64,000 nucleotides of DNA, from contig NZ_CP081942.1 in NCBI RefSeq assembly GCF_020386635.1, positions 434,001 through 498,000 of the forward strand, given 5' to 3'. Position numbers and translations under genes: made by a program. This DNA comes from Pseudomonas sp. MM211. Its GTDB lineage: Bacteria; Pseudomonadota; Gammaproteobacteria; Pseudomonadales; Pseudomonadaceae. The notes below the pieces were generated by a model. It was given only the letters and a program-made list of their open reading frames with translations. It was not told the DNA's origin and did not search any database. Shown piece after piece: positions 7,537 through 15,738 of this stretch. How positions within the stretch are numbered: position 1 is the first letter of the stretch; each line of letters begins with the position of its first letter.

Positions 7537-8490
7537 CTAGCCCTCAGGCACTGGCGAAGGCCCGAGTGTGAGAGCGAAGCGCTCATCGCCAAGCGCCAGC
7601 ACCACCTGACCGTCCTCGATACGTTCGAGCTTCCAGCCACCTTCCAACGGTGCACCGGGATACAGGCGCGCACCCGATGCATTGATCACGTAGGGGTTGT
7701 CGCCGAACCACACGGCCTGGAAATTGACCCGTGGGCGGACGGCGTTTTCGCGCACGCTGACATCGCCGCGCAGTACGTACTGGCGCCCGTAACGGCCATC
7801 GAAGTACTGCTGCAGGGCCAGCCAGTCCTGCTTCTGTCCTGGCTCCACAGTGCCACTGACGCGTACCTGACCGGCACTGGCGTCAAGTTTGAGATTGTTC
7901 AGCCCGGCGGCCTTGGCCTGGCTGGCCAGGTCGGCGCGGGCCAGTTGCAGTGACGCTGCCTTGGGCGCCTCTGCCGGCTGCTCCTCGGCAATAGTCAGGC
8001 GCTGCAGCGACTCGGGCTCAGAGGCGTATATCGGGGTGTCGCGCAGCATCGCTAGCGCGCCCGCACAAATGAACATGAACAGCGCGGCGATTGCCCATTG
8101 CGCCTTGCCGTACCACACGGGGTTGGCAGCCGGGCCACCGCGCTGGGGCATGGCGAGGCGCAGGGTCGCTTCGCCGATGCGGATATCTACTGGCAGTCGG
8201 CCGCGGTAGCCGTGCCCGCGCGCGATTGTGGTTTCACGACCGGCGCGGATTACCCGCACGTCGCCGCCAGTGGCTTCGACGCCGACGTGGCGGGCACTGA
8301 AACGCAGGGTCAGGTGACGCTCCGCAACCCCGGCGTCACGCAGCATCAGATTCGCCGCAGCGCCACTGCCGATGCTGTACACCGCTTCATCCAGTGGCAG
8401 GGAAACACCACGGTGAACGCCTGCGGTCACATCCAGACGGGGCAGGTCGCCGCTGTTCGGCAGGACGGAACTAGAGGCTATCGCAGTCAT
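7537..8490 (-). CDS. sctD: T3SS inner-membrane ring protein SctD (FHA domain)
   Basis: A 317-residue single-pass protein. An N-terminal cytoplasmic FHA-like domain (about 18–115, with YSIGSGAAANLMLRD and VAERHLTLRF) precedes one membrane helix (about 131–149), and a periplasmic ring-building part contains a BON-like unit (LKLDASAGQVRVSGTV). This is the SctD order. The ATG at 8490 is preferred because GGTGAG lies just upstream; a GTG three codons earlier lacks a ribosome site. It is the first large gene of the sctD–X–Y–V–C2–cpaD-like chain. Confidence 0.9.
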   Translation of the reverse strand: MTAIASSSVLPNSGDLPRLDVTAGVHRGVSLPLDEAVYSIGSGAAANLMLRDAGVAERHLTLRFSARHVGVEATGGDVRVIRAGRETTIARGHGYRGRLPVDIRIGEATLRLAMPQRGGPAANPVWYGKAQWAIAALFMFICAGALAMLRDTPIYASEPESLQRLTIAEEQPAEAPKAASLQLARADLASQAKAAGLNNLKLDASAGQVRVSGTVEPGQKQDWLALQQYFDGRYGRQYVLRGDVSVRENAVRPRVNFQAVWFGDNPYVINASGARLYPGAPLEGGWKLERIEDGQVVLALGDERFALTLGPSPVPEG

Positions 8491-8631
8491 AGGACTCACC
8501 AGGGCTCGGGGATCGCGCTATCGAACGACATATCCAGCCAGAACGGCCAGACCATGCACTCGATGGAAAAGGTGCCGATAACGGCGCAGACGCAGGTTGC
8601 AGGCGACGCCGAGCGCCGCCTGCAGCCCGGG

Positions 8632-8793
8632 TCAGTTCTGCGGACGCTGCTTGGTCGCGTCGAGCTCGGCTTTCTTGGCCGTGGTGATTTCGGTGATCTT
8701 GGCGGATTTCTCGATCGCCATATCGAACACTGCGGACATCTTGTCGATGGCGGCGTCTGAGTTGCCACTGTTTACTGCAGGAGTCTCAGCCAT
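8632..8793 (-). CDS. Very small T3SS-cluster protein, unknown
   Basis: A 53-residue protein starting MAETPAVNSGNSD, with ribosome site GGAGAT before the ATG at 8793. Residues 14–45 (AAIDKMSAVFDMAIEKS and AKITEITTAKKAELDA) form a likely amphipathic helix; there is no signal peptide. It is the outermost gene of the T3SS cluster in this window and is read in the same direction as sctD, 141 bases upstream of it. It could be a needle or pilin-type subunit or a small chaperone; I see no signature to decide. Confidence 0.6.
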   Translation of the reverse strand: MAETPAVNSGNSDAAIDKMSAVFDMAIEKSAKITEITTAKKAELDATKQRPQN

Positions 8794-8924
8794 GGGATAT
8801 CTCCGAACGAATCTAAGGGTAATTGGCGGCACCACCAGCGGTGATAACCGGTTTCAGGAAAACCACCTCGATGAGCGGGCTTTCCTGCAACGACTCGAAG
8901 CCTAGGGAGGGATGGCAGAGCGGT

Positions 8925-8944
8925 GTTGTTAAAGGTTGTTAAAG
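8925..8944 (+). repeat. Tandem 10-base duplication
   Basis: GTTGTTAAAG occurs twice in direct succession. It lies in the roughly 285-base gap between the last T3SS gene and the sRNA. In the rest of that gap (8794–9078) I see only a possible GacA half-site near 9017. Confidence 0.7.
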
Positions 8945-9004
8945 CTTGTAGGGAGGTGTTTAACAGGGCGAGCGCCCGTGAACCGGTCGATGCTCCAGCG
9001 CAGC

Positions 9005-9022
9005 TATAGCGAAAGGCTTACA
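9005..9022 (+). promoter_or_regulatory. Possible degenerate GacA upstream activating site
   Basis: CTTACA at 9017–9022 is a perfect right arm of the known GacA box (TGTAAG-N6-CTTACA). The left arm (TATAGC) matches only 3 of 6. Its distance of about 60 bases to the predicted start of the sRNA fits known rsm promoters. Weak evidence alone. Confidence 0.3.
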
Positions 9023-9078
9023 CGACAACGCGCGGGTTCGCTCTCGCCGACAGATCGATGACACCGTAATCTAACCAC

Positions 9079-9190
9079 ATTCCCGCAGCACAGGACGTGC
9101 TCGGGGTCATGGATGACGTGACCATAGCCAGGATGGCAGCCGACAGGATGTTGGCATTGGTCAGTAAAAGCCCGCTTCGGCGGGTTTTTT
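9079..9190 (+). ncRNA. Rsm-type (RsmX/Y/Z-like) sRNA with four GGA-loop hairpins
   Basis: Four consecutive short hairpins each present GGA in the loop: AGCAC/GTGCT at 9087–9101 (loop AGGAC), GTCA/TGAC at 9106–9117 (loop TGGA), GCCA/TGGC at 9127–9137 (loop GGA), and GCCGACA/TGTTGGC at 9139–9155 (loop GGA, one G·U pair). A rho-independent terminator follows. RsmA/CsrA dimers bind exactly such GGA loops, and RsmX/Y/Z RNAs are 110–130 nt of repeated GGA hairpins plus a terminator, so the role as an RsmA decoy is well supported. The 5' end is estimated from a TAATCT -10-like hexamer at 9067–9072; no good -35 is seen, as is usual for GacA-activated promoters. The gene lies between the T3SS and a convergent acetyltransferase gene. 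Confidence 0.82.
9166..9190 (+). terminator. Rho-independent terminator of the Rsm-type sRNA
   Basis: CCCGC-TTCG-GCGGG stem with a UUCG tetraloop, then TTTTTT. AAAA before the stem lets it also work for the convergent acetyltransferase gene ending at 9214. Confidence 0.9.
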
Positions 9191-9213
9191 ATTGCCTGAA
9201 ATAAAGTGGTTGA

Positions 9214-9666
9214 TCAAAGGTCACGCGCCATCACCAGCGTGCGCTCATCATTGTCCACAACCTCGCGAACCAGGGTATAGCCTTGCGCAACATAAAACGC
9301 CTGGGCCGTCAGCGAGGAGGGAACAGATAACCGTCGCACGCCTGCCTGCAGCGCAGCCTGCTCGATCGCACACATCAACGCCCGGCCAATACCGCGCCCT
9401 TGCACAGCAGGCGCTACGAAAACCGTTCTTACCACCTCACCATCCAGACTGGCGGTGCCGACGATAGCGTTCTCGATCTCAGCTACCAGCACTAAACGGA
9501 TCGCAAGCAGCTGCACAATCGCAGCTGGCGTAAAATTGCACGCTACGCGCTCGATCACCGATGGTGGATAGTCCAGCGCATTGCTTTGCCGCAAAGCCTG
9601 GACGATAACCTCACTGATCGCGTCGGCATCCGCAGCGCAGGCTGCCCGTATATGCAGTTCATTCAT
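9214..9666 (-). CDS. GNAT family N-acetyltransferase
   Basis: A 150-residue acetyl-CoA-dependent acetyltransferase of unknown substrate. The GNAT core is clear: motif A VRTVFVAPAVQGRGIGRALM (acetyl-CoA loop QGRGIG), then LSVPSSLTAQAFYVAQGYTL. The ATG at 9666 overlaps the end of the upstream membrane-protein gene by 8 bases; a longer frame back to 9807 only overruns that gene. The two genes form a small operon. Confidence 0.85.
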   Translation of the reverse strand: MNELHIRAACAADADAISEVIVQALRQSNALDYPPSVIERVACNFTPAAIVQLLAIRLVLVAEIENAIVGTASLDGEVVRTVFVAPAVQGRGIGRALMCAIEQAALQAGVRRLSVPSSLTAQAFYVAQGYTLVREVVDNDERTLVMARDL

Positions 9667-10075
9667 CAGCTGCTCGCACCTGTGGCTGGCGACGTTCACG
9701 CAAGCACTGCAACGCCCACCCGGCAAGACCGGCGGATACCACTTCGAACAACGTTGCCCAAAGGTTGAAGGTCTGCTGCGCGCCGCCATCAAGCCACATA
9801 CCGACAATGCGCCCCAGTGCCAGGCTGACGTAAAGCACCAGCAGCAGCGTCAACGCCGGGCGGGTCAGCTCGCGCAGCCACAAACCCAGCGCAAGAAAGA
9901 CCGCCACACCGACCTGCAAGGCGCCGTAATAGGCCCTTACATCTGTCACCGCCGACGCCTCCATCAGCAACATGCCGCTGATTGCGCCCATCTCTTGCGG
10001 GCGCAGGAAATAAGCCACGCCAAAGCCGGCGAGCACCAGGATCTGCACAGCGAGAAAAACACGGGCAAACAACAT
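9659..10075 (-). CDS. Small DUF4345-like membrane protein
   Basis: A 138-residue protein with four predicted membrane helices: residues 5–23, 45–63 (YYGALQVGVAVFLALGL), 72–92 and 108–125. Pattern and length resemble the DUF4345 family, whose function is unknown. It is co-transcribed with the overlapping acetyltransferase. Confidence 0.7.
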   Translation of the reverse strand: MLFARVFLAVQILVLAGFGVAYFLRPQEMGAISGMLLMEASAVTDVRAYYGALQVGVAVFLALGLWLRELTRPALTLLLVLYVSLALGRIVGMWLDGGAQQTFNLWATLFEVVSAGLAGWALQCLRERRQPQVRAADE

Positions 10076-10227
10076 GGCAGAACTCCTCTAATCACAGGCA
10101 GTGAGCATAGGCCACTCAATGCGGCGGCTGGAAGGCGTTGGCGTAGCGGGCCGCAGCAAACCATCCAAATGAGGTAAACACTGCGTCCCGGCGCTATGCT
10201 CGCGAAACACCATGGAGGATTTCCAGC

Positions 10228-10662
10228 ATGCGCCCATTGCTTCTGCTCGCCGGCTTGTTCGCCAGCATCGTTCAGGCCGCCGAGCCGCCCACCATCGACG
10301 TGCACCGCGATGCCAACTGCGGCTGCTGCAAAGGCTGGATCAGCCACCTGCAGGCCAACGGTTTCCAAGTCAACGATCATGTCGAAACCGATATGCACGC
10401 GGTCAAGCAGCGCTTGGGCGTGCCCGAGCACCTGGGCTCATGCCACACCGGCGTGATCGACGGCAAATTCGTCGAGGGCCATGTCCCGGCGGCCGACATC
10501 CTCAAACTGCGTGAGCGCCCTGATCTGCTCGGCATCGCCGCCCCTGGAATGCCCACCGGCTCGCCGGGCATGGAACGCGGCAATATTCGCGATGCCTATC
10601 AGGTCATCGGCCTGGACGCACAAGGCGACGAAAGCGTGGTCAGTAGCTATCCGGGCAACTGA
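10228..10662 (+). CDS. DUF411 family exported, probable metal-binding protein
   Basis: A 144-residue protein with a signal peptide (about residues 1–18). It has the DUF411 thioredoxin-like fold markers: TIDVHRDANCGCCKGWISHL with Cys31, Cys33 and Cys34, a later SCHTGVIDGKFVEGHVP, and PGMPTGSPGME near the end. DUF411 proteins are often found beside copper-resistance genes and are thought to bind metals, but no copper gene is nearby here. The start has GGAGGA upstream. Confidence 0.85.
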   Translation: MRPLLLLAGLFASIVQAAEPPTIDVHRDANCGCCKGWISHLQANGFQVNDHVETDMHAVKQRLGVPEHLGSCHTGVIDGKFVEGHVPAADILKLRERPDLLGIAAPGMPTGSPGMERGNIRDAYQVIGLDAQGDESVVSSYPGN

Positions 10663-10687
10663 ATCGCCCCATTAAAAGGACATCACC

Positions 10688-11551
10688 ATGCGCTGGAAAC
10701 GAGCACGACGCAGTGACAACGTGGTGGATGCCCGCGGCGGCGGAGGGTCGCGCTTCGGTGGTGGCCGCGGCCTGGGCCTGGGCGGTATCGCCATTGTCGT
10801 GGTGGTCGGCCTACTGATGGGCCAGGATCCGCTGCAGATATTGGGTCAATTGGCGGGCCAATCGGGAGGTTACTCCAGCAGTCAGACGGATAATCCCGCC
10901 GCCAATGACGAGCAGTCGGAGTTCGTGCGGGCAGTGCTCGGGGATACCGAAGATACCTGGCGCGAGATCTTCCTGTCCGCCAATCGCCAATACCAGGATC
11001 CTACCCTGGTGCTGTTCGATGGCGGCGTGAACTCGGCCTGCGGTTTCGCCAGTTCGGCAGTTGGCCCCTTCTATTGCCCAGGCGACAAGCAGGTCTATCT
11101 GGATCTGAGTTTCTTCCGCGATCTGGAGCAGCGCTACGGCGCAGCGGGCGACTTCGCACAGGCCTACGTGATCGCCCATGAGGTCGGCCATCACGTGCAG
11201 ACCCTGCTGGGCGTCTCCGCCAAGGTCAATGCGGCGCGCCAGCGCGGTGAGAGCCTGGAGGGTGCCAACGGTCTGCTGGTTCGCCAGGAACTTCAGGCCG
11301 ACTGCCTGGCCGGAATCTGGGCACACCACGCGCAGCGTCGACTGGACTGGCTTGAGCCCGGCGATCTGGAAGAGGCCCTGAACGCCGCCAACGCCATCGG
11401 CGACGACCGCCTGCAACAAAAAAGCCGCGGCCAGGTGGTACCGGACTCCTTCACCCACGGCACCTCGGCACAACGCGTGCGCTGGTTCACCACCGGTTTC
11501 GAAGGCGGCCAGGTCAGTGCCTGCGACACCTTTTCCAGCACGCAGCTGTGA
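10688..11551 (+). CDS. ypfJ: YpfJ-like neutral zinc metallopeptidase
   Basis: A 287-residue membrane-anchored protein. A Gly-rich, basic N-terminus is followed by one membrane helix (about 31–45); the globular domain has the zinc-protease motif HEVGHH at 164–169 with a downstream acidic helix (LQADCLAGIWAHHA) that supplies the third ligand. Length and motifs match the YpfJ/putative neutral zinc metallopeptidase family. The substrate is unknown. It follows the DUF411 gene by 25 bases with AAAAGGA upstream, so co-transcription is likely. Confidence 0.88.
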   Translation: MRWKRARRSDNVVDARGGGGSRFGGGRGLGLGGIAIVVVVGLLMGQDPLQILGQLAGQSGGYSSSQTDNPAANDEQSEFVRAVLGDTEDTWREIFLSANRQYQDPTLVLFDGGVNSACGFASSAVGPFYCPGDKQVYLDLSFFRDLEQRYGAAGDFAQAYVIAHEVGHHVQTLLGVSAKVNAARQRGESLEGANGLLVRQELQADCLAGIWAHHAQRRLDWLEPGDLEEALNAANAIGDDRLQQKSRGQVVPDSFTHGTSAQRVRWFTTGFEGGQVSACDTFSSTQL

Positions 11552-11561
11552 GCGTCTAGAC

Positions 11562-11594
11562 TGAAGGGCATGTGGGTTACTCGCATGCCCTTCA
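11562..11594. terminator. Perfect 11-bp stem-loop after ypfJ
   Basis: TGAAGGGCATG and CATGCCCTTCA flank an 11-base loop. It lies 10 bases past the ypfJ stop. There is no T-run, so it may be a transcript-stabilising hairpin or an operator for the next gene rather than a terminator. Confidence 0.5.
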
Positions 11595-11644
11595 CGGTTG
11601 CCAGGATCGGCAACCGCCCCACTCCACGGACAAGGAATGTACCG

Positions 11645-12208
11645 ATGCCTATCCGCAACGACCGCGTCATCCACAACACCGAAGACAAAGGCTGGTGGTG
11701 CCACCACGGCCTGCATCTGGAGCGCAGCTTCGTCGAGCTGTGTAGCCGCCACCTGCGGCTAACCGCGATGGAAAACCCGGAAAAATCGCACAACCCCTAC
11801 GCCCCGGATCTACTGGTAGAGGGTCGGCTGGCCGATCTAAAGGTGCAGAACACGCCGTTCTTCGTCAGCGCCCGCTATGGTCTGAACCCACGGCGCACGG
11901 TCACATTCAACCGTAAGGACTACGAGCGCTATTCGCGGCTTTATCCACAGATCGACATCTATTACTGGGTCGATTGGACGCAAACCGAATCGCGCTTCGG
12001 CCGTGTCGATTACCTGGCCGGCATCTATCGACTGCCCTTTGCACAGCTCGCCAAGCTGATCGAAGCGTCCGCGCCAGAGCACTTCTACGCGCACCGCATG
12101 CACGACACCCAAGGCAACGCCAAGTCTTCTTTCCTGCTCGATCTGGATCATTTCGAAACCCTGCTGGAGCGCGACACGATCACTGCACCGCAGATCGGCC
12201 AGGGCTGA
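11645..12208 (+). CDS. Conserved hypothetical protein with a PD-(D/E)xK-like motif
   Basis: A 187-residue soluble protein, with AAGGA before the ATG. I do not recognise a named family. Residues 52–68 (YAPDLLVEGRLADLKVQ) show PD at 54–55 and D64-x-K66 nine residues later, the spacing of PD-(D/E)xK nuclease-fold active sites, with a possible helix glutamate at E27. The rest is rich in aromatic residues (SARYGLNPRRTVTFNRKDYERY; DIYYWVDWTQTES). A nuclease-fold role is only suggested. It sits alone between ypfJ and the rhamnose operon. Confidence 0.65.
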   Translation: MPIRNDRVIHNTEDKGWWCHHGLHLERSFVELCSRHLRLTAMENPEKSHNPYAPDLLVEGRLADLKVQNTPFFVSARYGLNPRRTVTFNRKDYERYSRLYPQIDIYYWVDWTQTESRFGRVDYLAGIYRLPFAQLAKLIEASAPEHFYAHRMHDTQGNAKSSFLLDLDHFETLLERDTITAPQIGQG

Positions 12209-12271
12209 CCGGCTGTACGCAAAACCCGATGGGCAGGCATACTTCACACTTTTACCGTCGGGCTATCTTCA

Positions 12272-13339
12272 ATGCGTATTCTCGTCACCGGCGGCGCGGG
12301 CTTCATCGGCTCCGCGCTGATTCGTCATCTGATCAACGATACCGATCATGAAGTGCTCAACCTCGACAAGCTGACCTACGCCGGCAACCTGGAATCCTTG
12401 CAGCAGGTCGAGAGCGACCCGCGCTACAGCTTCCTGCAGGCCGACATCGGTGATCAGGCCGCGGTGGCCGATGCCCTGCAACGCTTCCAGCCGGACGCCA
12501 TCATGCACCTGGCTGCCGAGTCCCACGTCGACCGTTCCATCGACGGCCCGGCAGCGTTCATCCAGACCAACATCGTCGGCACCTATGCGCTGCTCGAGGC
12601 CACCCGCGCTTACTGGCTGGGCCTGGACGAACAGCGTCGTCAGGCATTCCGCTTCCACCACATTTCCACCGACGAGGTGTACGGCGACCTGCACGGCGTC
12701 GACGACCTGTTCACCGAGCAGACGCCCTACGCACCCAGCTCGCCCTACTCGGCCAGCAAGGCCGCCTCCGATCACCTGGTACGCGCCTGGCAGCGCACCT
12801 ATGGCCTGCCGGTGCTGCTGACCAACTGCTCGAACAACTACGGCCCGTATCACTTCCCGGAGAAGCTGATCCCGCTGGTGATCCTCAATGCCCTGGATGG
12901 CAAGGCGCTGCCGGTGTATGGCAACGGCCAGCAGGTACGCGACTGGCTGTTCGTCGAGGATCACGCCCGCGCCCTGCTGCAGGTGGTCACTCGCGGCGCG
13001 GTTGGCGAGACCTACAACATCGGCGGCCACAATGAGCAGAAGAACCTCGACGTGGTGCATGCCATCTGCGACCTGCTCGACGAGCTGCAACCGCGTGCGG
13101 CGGGCTCTTACCGCGAACAGATCACCTTCGTCACCGACCGCCCCGGCCATGACCTGCGCTACGCCATCGACGCCAGCAAGATCGAGCGCGAACTGGGCTG
13201 GACGCCGGAAGAGACCTTCCCCAGCGGCCTGCGCAAGACCGTGCGCTGGTACCTCGACAACCTCGACTGGTGCCGCCGCGTACAGGACGGCAGCTATCAA
13301 CGTGAACGGCTCGGCGCCCCCAAGGAGCAAGCACAGTGA
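12272..13339 (+). CDS. rmlB: dTDP-glucose 4,6-dehydratase
   Basis: Second enzyme of dTDP-L-rhamnose synthesis, converting dTDP-glucose to the 4-keto-6-deoxy sugar. It has 355 residues with the NAD-binding [11 protein letters not shown] at residues 7–17, the [11 protein letters not shown] active-site segment and the catalytic YSASK. It is first in an rmlB–A–C–D operon; the stop overlaps the rmlA start by 4 bases. The product feeds LPS core/O-antigen and rhamnolipid sugars. Confidence 0.97.
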   Translation: MRILVTGGAGFIGSALIRHLINDTDHEVLNLDKLTYAGNLESLQQVESDPRYSFLQADIGDQAAVADALQRFQPDAIMHLAAESHVDRSIDGPAAFIQTNIVGTYALLEATRAYWLGLDEQRRQAFRFHHISTDEVYGDLHGVDDLFTEQTPYAPSSPYSASKAASDHLVRAWQRTYGLPVLLTNCSNNYGPYHFPEKLIPLVILNALDGKALPVYGNGQQVRDWLFVEDHARALLQVVTRGAVGETYNIGGHNEQKNLDVVHAICDLLDELQPRAAGSYREQITFVTDRPGHDLRYAIDASKIERELGWTPEETFPSGLRKTVRWYLDNLDWCRRVQDGSYQRERLGAPKEQAQ

Positions 13340-14205
13340 AAGGCATCATTCTCGCCGGAGGCTCCGGCACCCGCCTGCACCCGATCACCCTGGGCGTGTC
13401 CAAGCAGCTGCTGCCGATCTACGACAAGCCGATGATCTACTACCCGCTGTCGGTGCTGATGCTGGCTGGCATCCGCGAGATCCTGATCATTTCCACGCCC
13501 CACGACCTGCCGCAATTCCAGAAGATGCTTGGCGACGGCAGCCAGTTCGGCCTGCAACTGAGCTACGCCGAACAGCCTGAGCCAGACGGCCTGGCGCGCG
13601 CCTTCATCATTGGCGAGCAGTTCATCGGTGACGACTCGGTGTGCCTGATCCTCGGCGACAATATCTTCCATGGTCAGCACTTCACCGAAAAACTGCTGCG
13701 TGCCGCAGCCGCGGACAAGGGCGCCACGGTGTTCGGTTACTGGGTTCGCGATCCCGAGCGCTTTGGCGTGGTCGAGTTCGATGCTCAGGGCCAGGCCATT
13801 TCCATCGAAGAAAAACCGGCCCAGCCGCGCTCTCAATACGCGGTGACCGGGCTGTATTTCTACGACAACGATGTGATCGAGATCGCCAAGGCGGTCAAAC
13901 CGTCGCCGCGTGGCGAACTGGAGATCACCGACGTCAATAATGCCTACCTGCAACGTGGTGATCTGCGCGTGGAACGCCTCGGCCGTGGCTTCGCCTGGCT
14001 CGACACTGGCACCCACGACAGCTTGTTGGAAGCGTCGCAGTACGTGCAAACCATCGAACATCGCCAGGGTCTGAAAGTCGCCTGCCTGGAGGAAATCGCC
14101 TATGGGCAGGAGTGGATCGACCGCGACCGCTTGCTGCTGCAGGCCAAGGCGTTCGGCAAAACCGGCTATGGCCAGTACCTGTTCGGTCTGGCTGAGGACA
14201 ATTGA
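13336..14205 (+). CDS. rmlA: Glucose-1-phosphate thymidylyltransferase
   Basis: First enzyme of the dTDP-L-rhamnose pathway. It has 289 residues, the nucleotide-binding [11 protein letters not shown] at the N-terminus, and LGDNIFHG and EEKPAQPRS further on. Translation starts at GTG 13336, overlapping rmlB. No sign of damage. Confidence 0.96.
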   Translation: MKGIILAGGSGTRLHPITLGVSKQLLPIYDKPMIYYPLSVLMLAGIREILIISTPHDLPQFQKMLGDGSQFGLQLSYAEQPEPDGLARAFIIGEQFIGDDSVCLILGDNIFHGQHFTEKLLRAAAADKGATVFGYWVRDPERFGVVEFDAQGQAISIEEKPAQPRSQYAVTGLYFYDNDVIEIAKAVKPSPRGELEITDVNNAYLQRGDLRVERLGRGFAWLDTGTHDSLLEASQYVQTIEHRQGLKVACLEEIAYGQEWIDRDRLLLQAKAFGKTGYGQYLFGLAEDN

Positions 14206-14752
14206 TGCAAGTCATCCAAACCGAAATCCCCGATGTACTCATTCTGCAACCGAAGATATTCGGGGATGAGCGGGGGTTCTTCTTCGAGAGTTTCAATGCC
14301 CAGGCCTTCACCGAAGCGACCGGCCTGAACCCCACCTTCGTGCAGGACAACCATTCCCGCTCGCAGCGCGGTGTGTTGCGCGGCCTGCACTATCAGGTGC
14401 AACAGGCCCAGGGCAAGCTGGTTCGCGTCAGCGCAGGCGAGGTGTATGACGTCGCCGTGTGCACCTGCGCCGCCAGTCGCCGACCTTCGGCCAGTGGGTC
14501 GGTGCCCACCTGTCCGCCGACAACAAGCGGCAGATGTGGGTACCGAAAGGCTTCGCCCATGGCTTTCTGGTGCTCAGCGAGTTCGCCGAATTCCTCTACA
14601 AGACCACCGATTACTACGCGCCGGCCCACGAGCGCTGCATCCGCTGGGACGATCCCAAGCTGGCCATCGACTGGCAGCTGCAAGGCGACCCGAAACTCTC
14701 GGCGAAGGATCAGCAGGGTCTGCGCTTCGACGAGGCCGAGCTGTTTCCATGA
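14205..14752 (+). pseudogene. rmlC: dTDP-4-dehydrorhamnose 3,5-epimerase, frameshifted
   Basis: The frame from ATG 14205 encodes a normal RmlC start (IFGDERGFFFESFN, NHSRSQRGVLRGLHYQ, VSAGEVYDVAV) and then shifts. The rest (LRRQSPTFGQWVGAHLSADN, then WVPKGFAHGFLVLSEFAEF) continues in another frame to the stop at 14752. The break is at GTGTG, 14457–14461. Removing one TG gives 181 residues, the usual RmlC length, with the join V-H-L-R-R where the family usually has V-D-L-R-R. As written, the first frame continues to 14861, giving a hybrid protein that lacks the epimerase C-terminal half. Either a real 2-base duplication or a sequencing error. Confidence 0.9.
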
Positions 14753-15663
14753 AGATCCTTCTGCTCGGCCAGCACGGCCAGGTCAGCCGCGAGCTGCAAT
14801 TGCTGCTCAACAATCCTTTGAGAAACGTAGGCGAAGCAGCGGCAACGCAGGTAGTTTCTGAGCACGAGCTGATCGTGCTGGGCCGCGAACAACTGGACCT
14901 TGCCGATACCGGGCGCATTCGTGAGGCCGTGCGCCATCTGCGCCCAGAACTGATCGTCAATGCCGCCGCGCACACGGCGGTGGATGCGGCAGAAAGCGAG
15001 CCGGACGCCGCCTTCGCGATCAATGCCACCGCCCCCGGCGTGCTCGCCGAGGAAGCGGCCGACCTCGACGTGCCGCTGATCCACTATTCCACCGATTACG
15101 TGTTCGACGGCAGCAACCCCGCCGCCTATCACGAGGAGGACACGCCCAATCCGCTCGGTGTGTATGGGCGCAGCAAGCTGGCCGGCGAGCAAGCCATCGC
15201 CGCAGTCGGCGGCAAGCACCTGATCCTGCGTACCAGCTGGGTGTATTCCCTGCACGGGCGCAACTTCCTGCTGACCATGCAGCGCCTGCTGCAGGAGCGC
15301 GAGCAGCTCAGCGTGGTGGCCGACCAGATCGGTGCGCCGACCTGGGCCGGTAGTATCGCCGCCGCCACGCAGCAGTTGATTGAGCGCTGGCAAACTGAGC
15401 GAACCGAAGCCTGGGGCCTCTACCACTTCACCGCTCGCGGCGAGACCTCCTGGTTCGGCTTCGCCGAAGCCATCGCCGCGCAGTTGCGGGCCCAAGGCAA
15501 ATCCGTCGCACACCTGACGCCGATTACCACCAGCGACTACCCGACACCTGCGCAGCGCCCACTCAATTCGCGGCTGGACGGCACTCGCCTGGAGCGCGAC
15601 TGGGGCGTGCGCCTGCCGAAATGGCAAGACGGATTGCTGGAGTGTCTGGGTAACCCTCGCTAA
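14749..15663 (+). CDS. rmlD: dTDP-4-dehydrorhamnose reductase
   Basis: Last step of dTDP-L-rhamnose synthesis. It has 304 residues with the NADPH-binding start MKILLLGQHGQVSREL, HYSTDYVFDGSNP, and the catalytic YGRSK. The last Gly of the usual GxxGQVG loop is Ser here, and about 15 extra residues (around NNPLRNVGEAAATQVV) lie after the first helix, but total length is normal. The start overlaps the end of rmlC by 4 bases, so loss of rmlC reading could weaken its translation. Confidence 0.94.
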   Translation: MKILLLGQHGQVSRELQLLLNNPLRNVGEAAATQVVSEHELIVLGREQLDLADTGRIREAVRHLRPELIVNAAAHTAVDAAESEPDAAFAINATAPGVLAEEAADLDVPLIHYSTDYVFDGSNPAAYHEEDTPNPLGVYGRSKLAGEQAIAAVGGKHLILRTSWVYSLHGRNFLLTMQRLLQEREQLSVVADQIGAPTWAGSIAAATQQLIERWQTERTEAWGLYHFTARGETSWFGFAEAIAAQLRAQGKSVAHLTPITTSDYPTPAQRPLNSRLDGTRLERDWGVRLPKWQDGLLECLGNPR

Positions 15664-15738
15664 GCAGCAACCGATCGTCTGAGCGCCAGTGACGACTACT
15701 TGCGTGCATAATGCGCAGGTCTCTCTGGCGCCTATTTC

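Noticed and set aside
8794-9000. Search for an HrpL-type promoter (GGAACC-N15/16-CCAC) for the T3SS
   Set aside because: No acceptable match on the minus strand.
8900-9050. tRNA-like start (GGATGGCAGAGCGGT) and GGGTTCG
   Set aside because: The two parts are about 130 bases apart with no clover-leaf arms between them.
14205-14861. rmlC read as one 219-residue protein or as programmed frameshifting
   Set aside because: The second part is unlike any RmlC, there is no slippery sequence, and a plain TG duplication explains it fully.
14749-14900. Extra residues near the RmlD N-terminus as an insertion
   Set aside because: Total length is normal for pseudomonads and the frame is intact, so it is probably natural variation.
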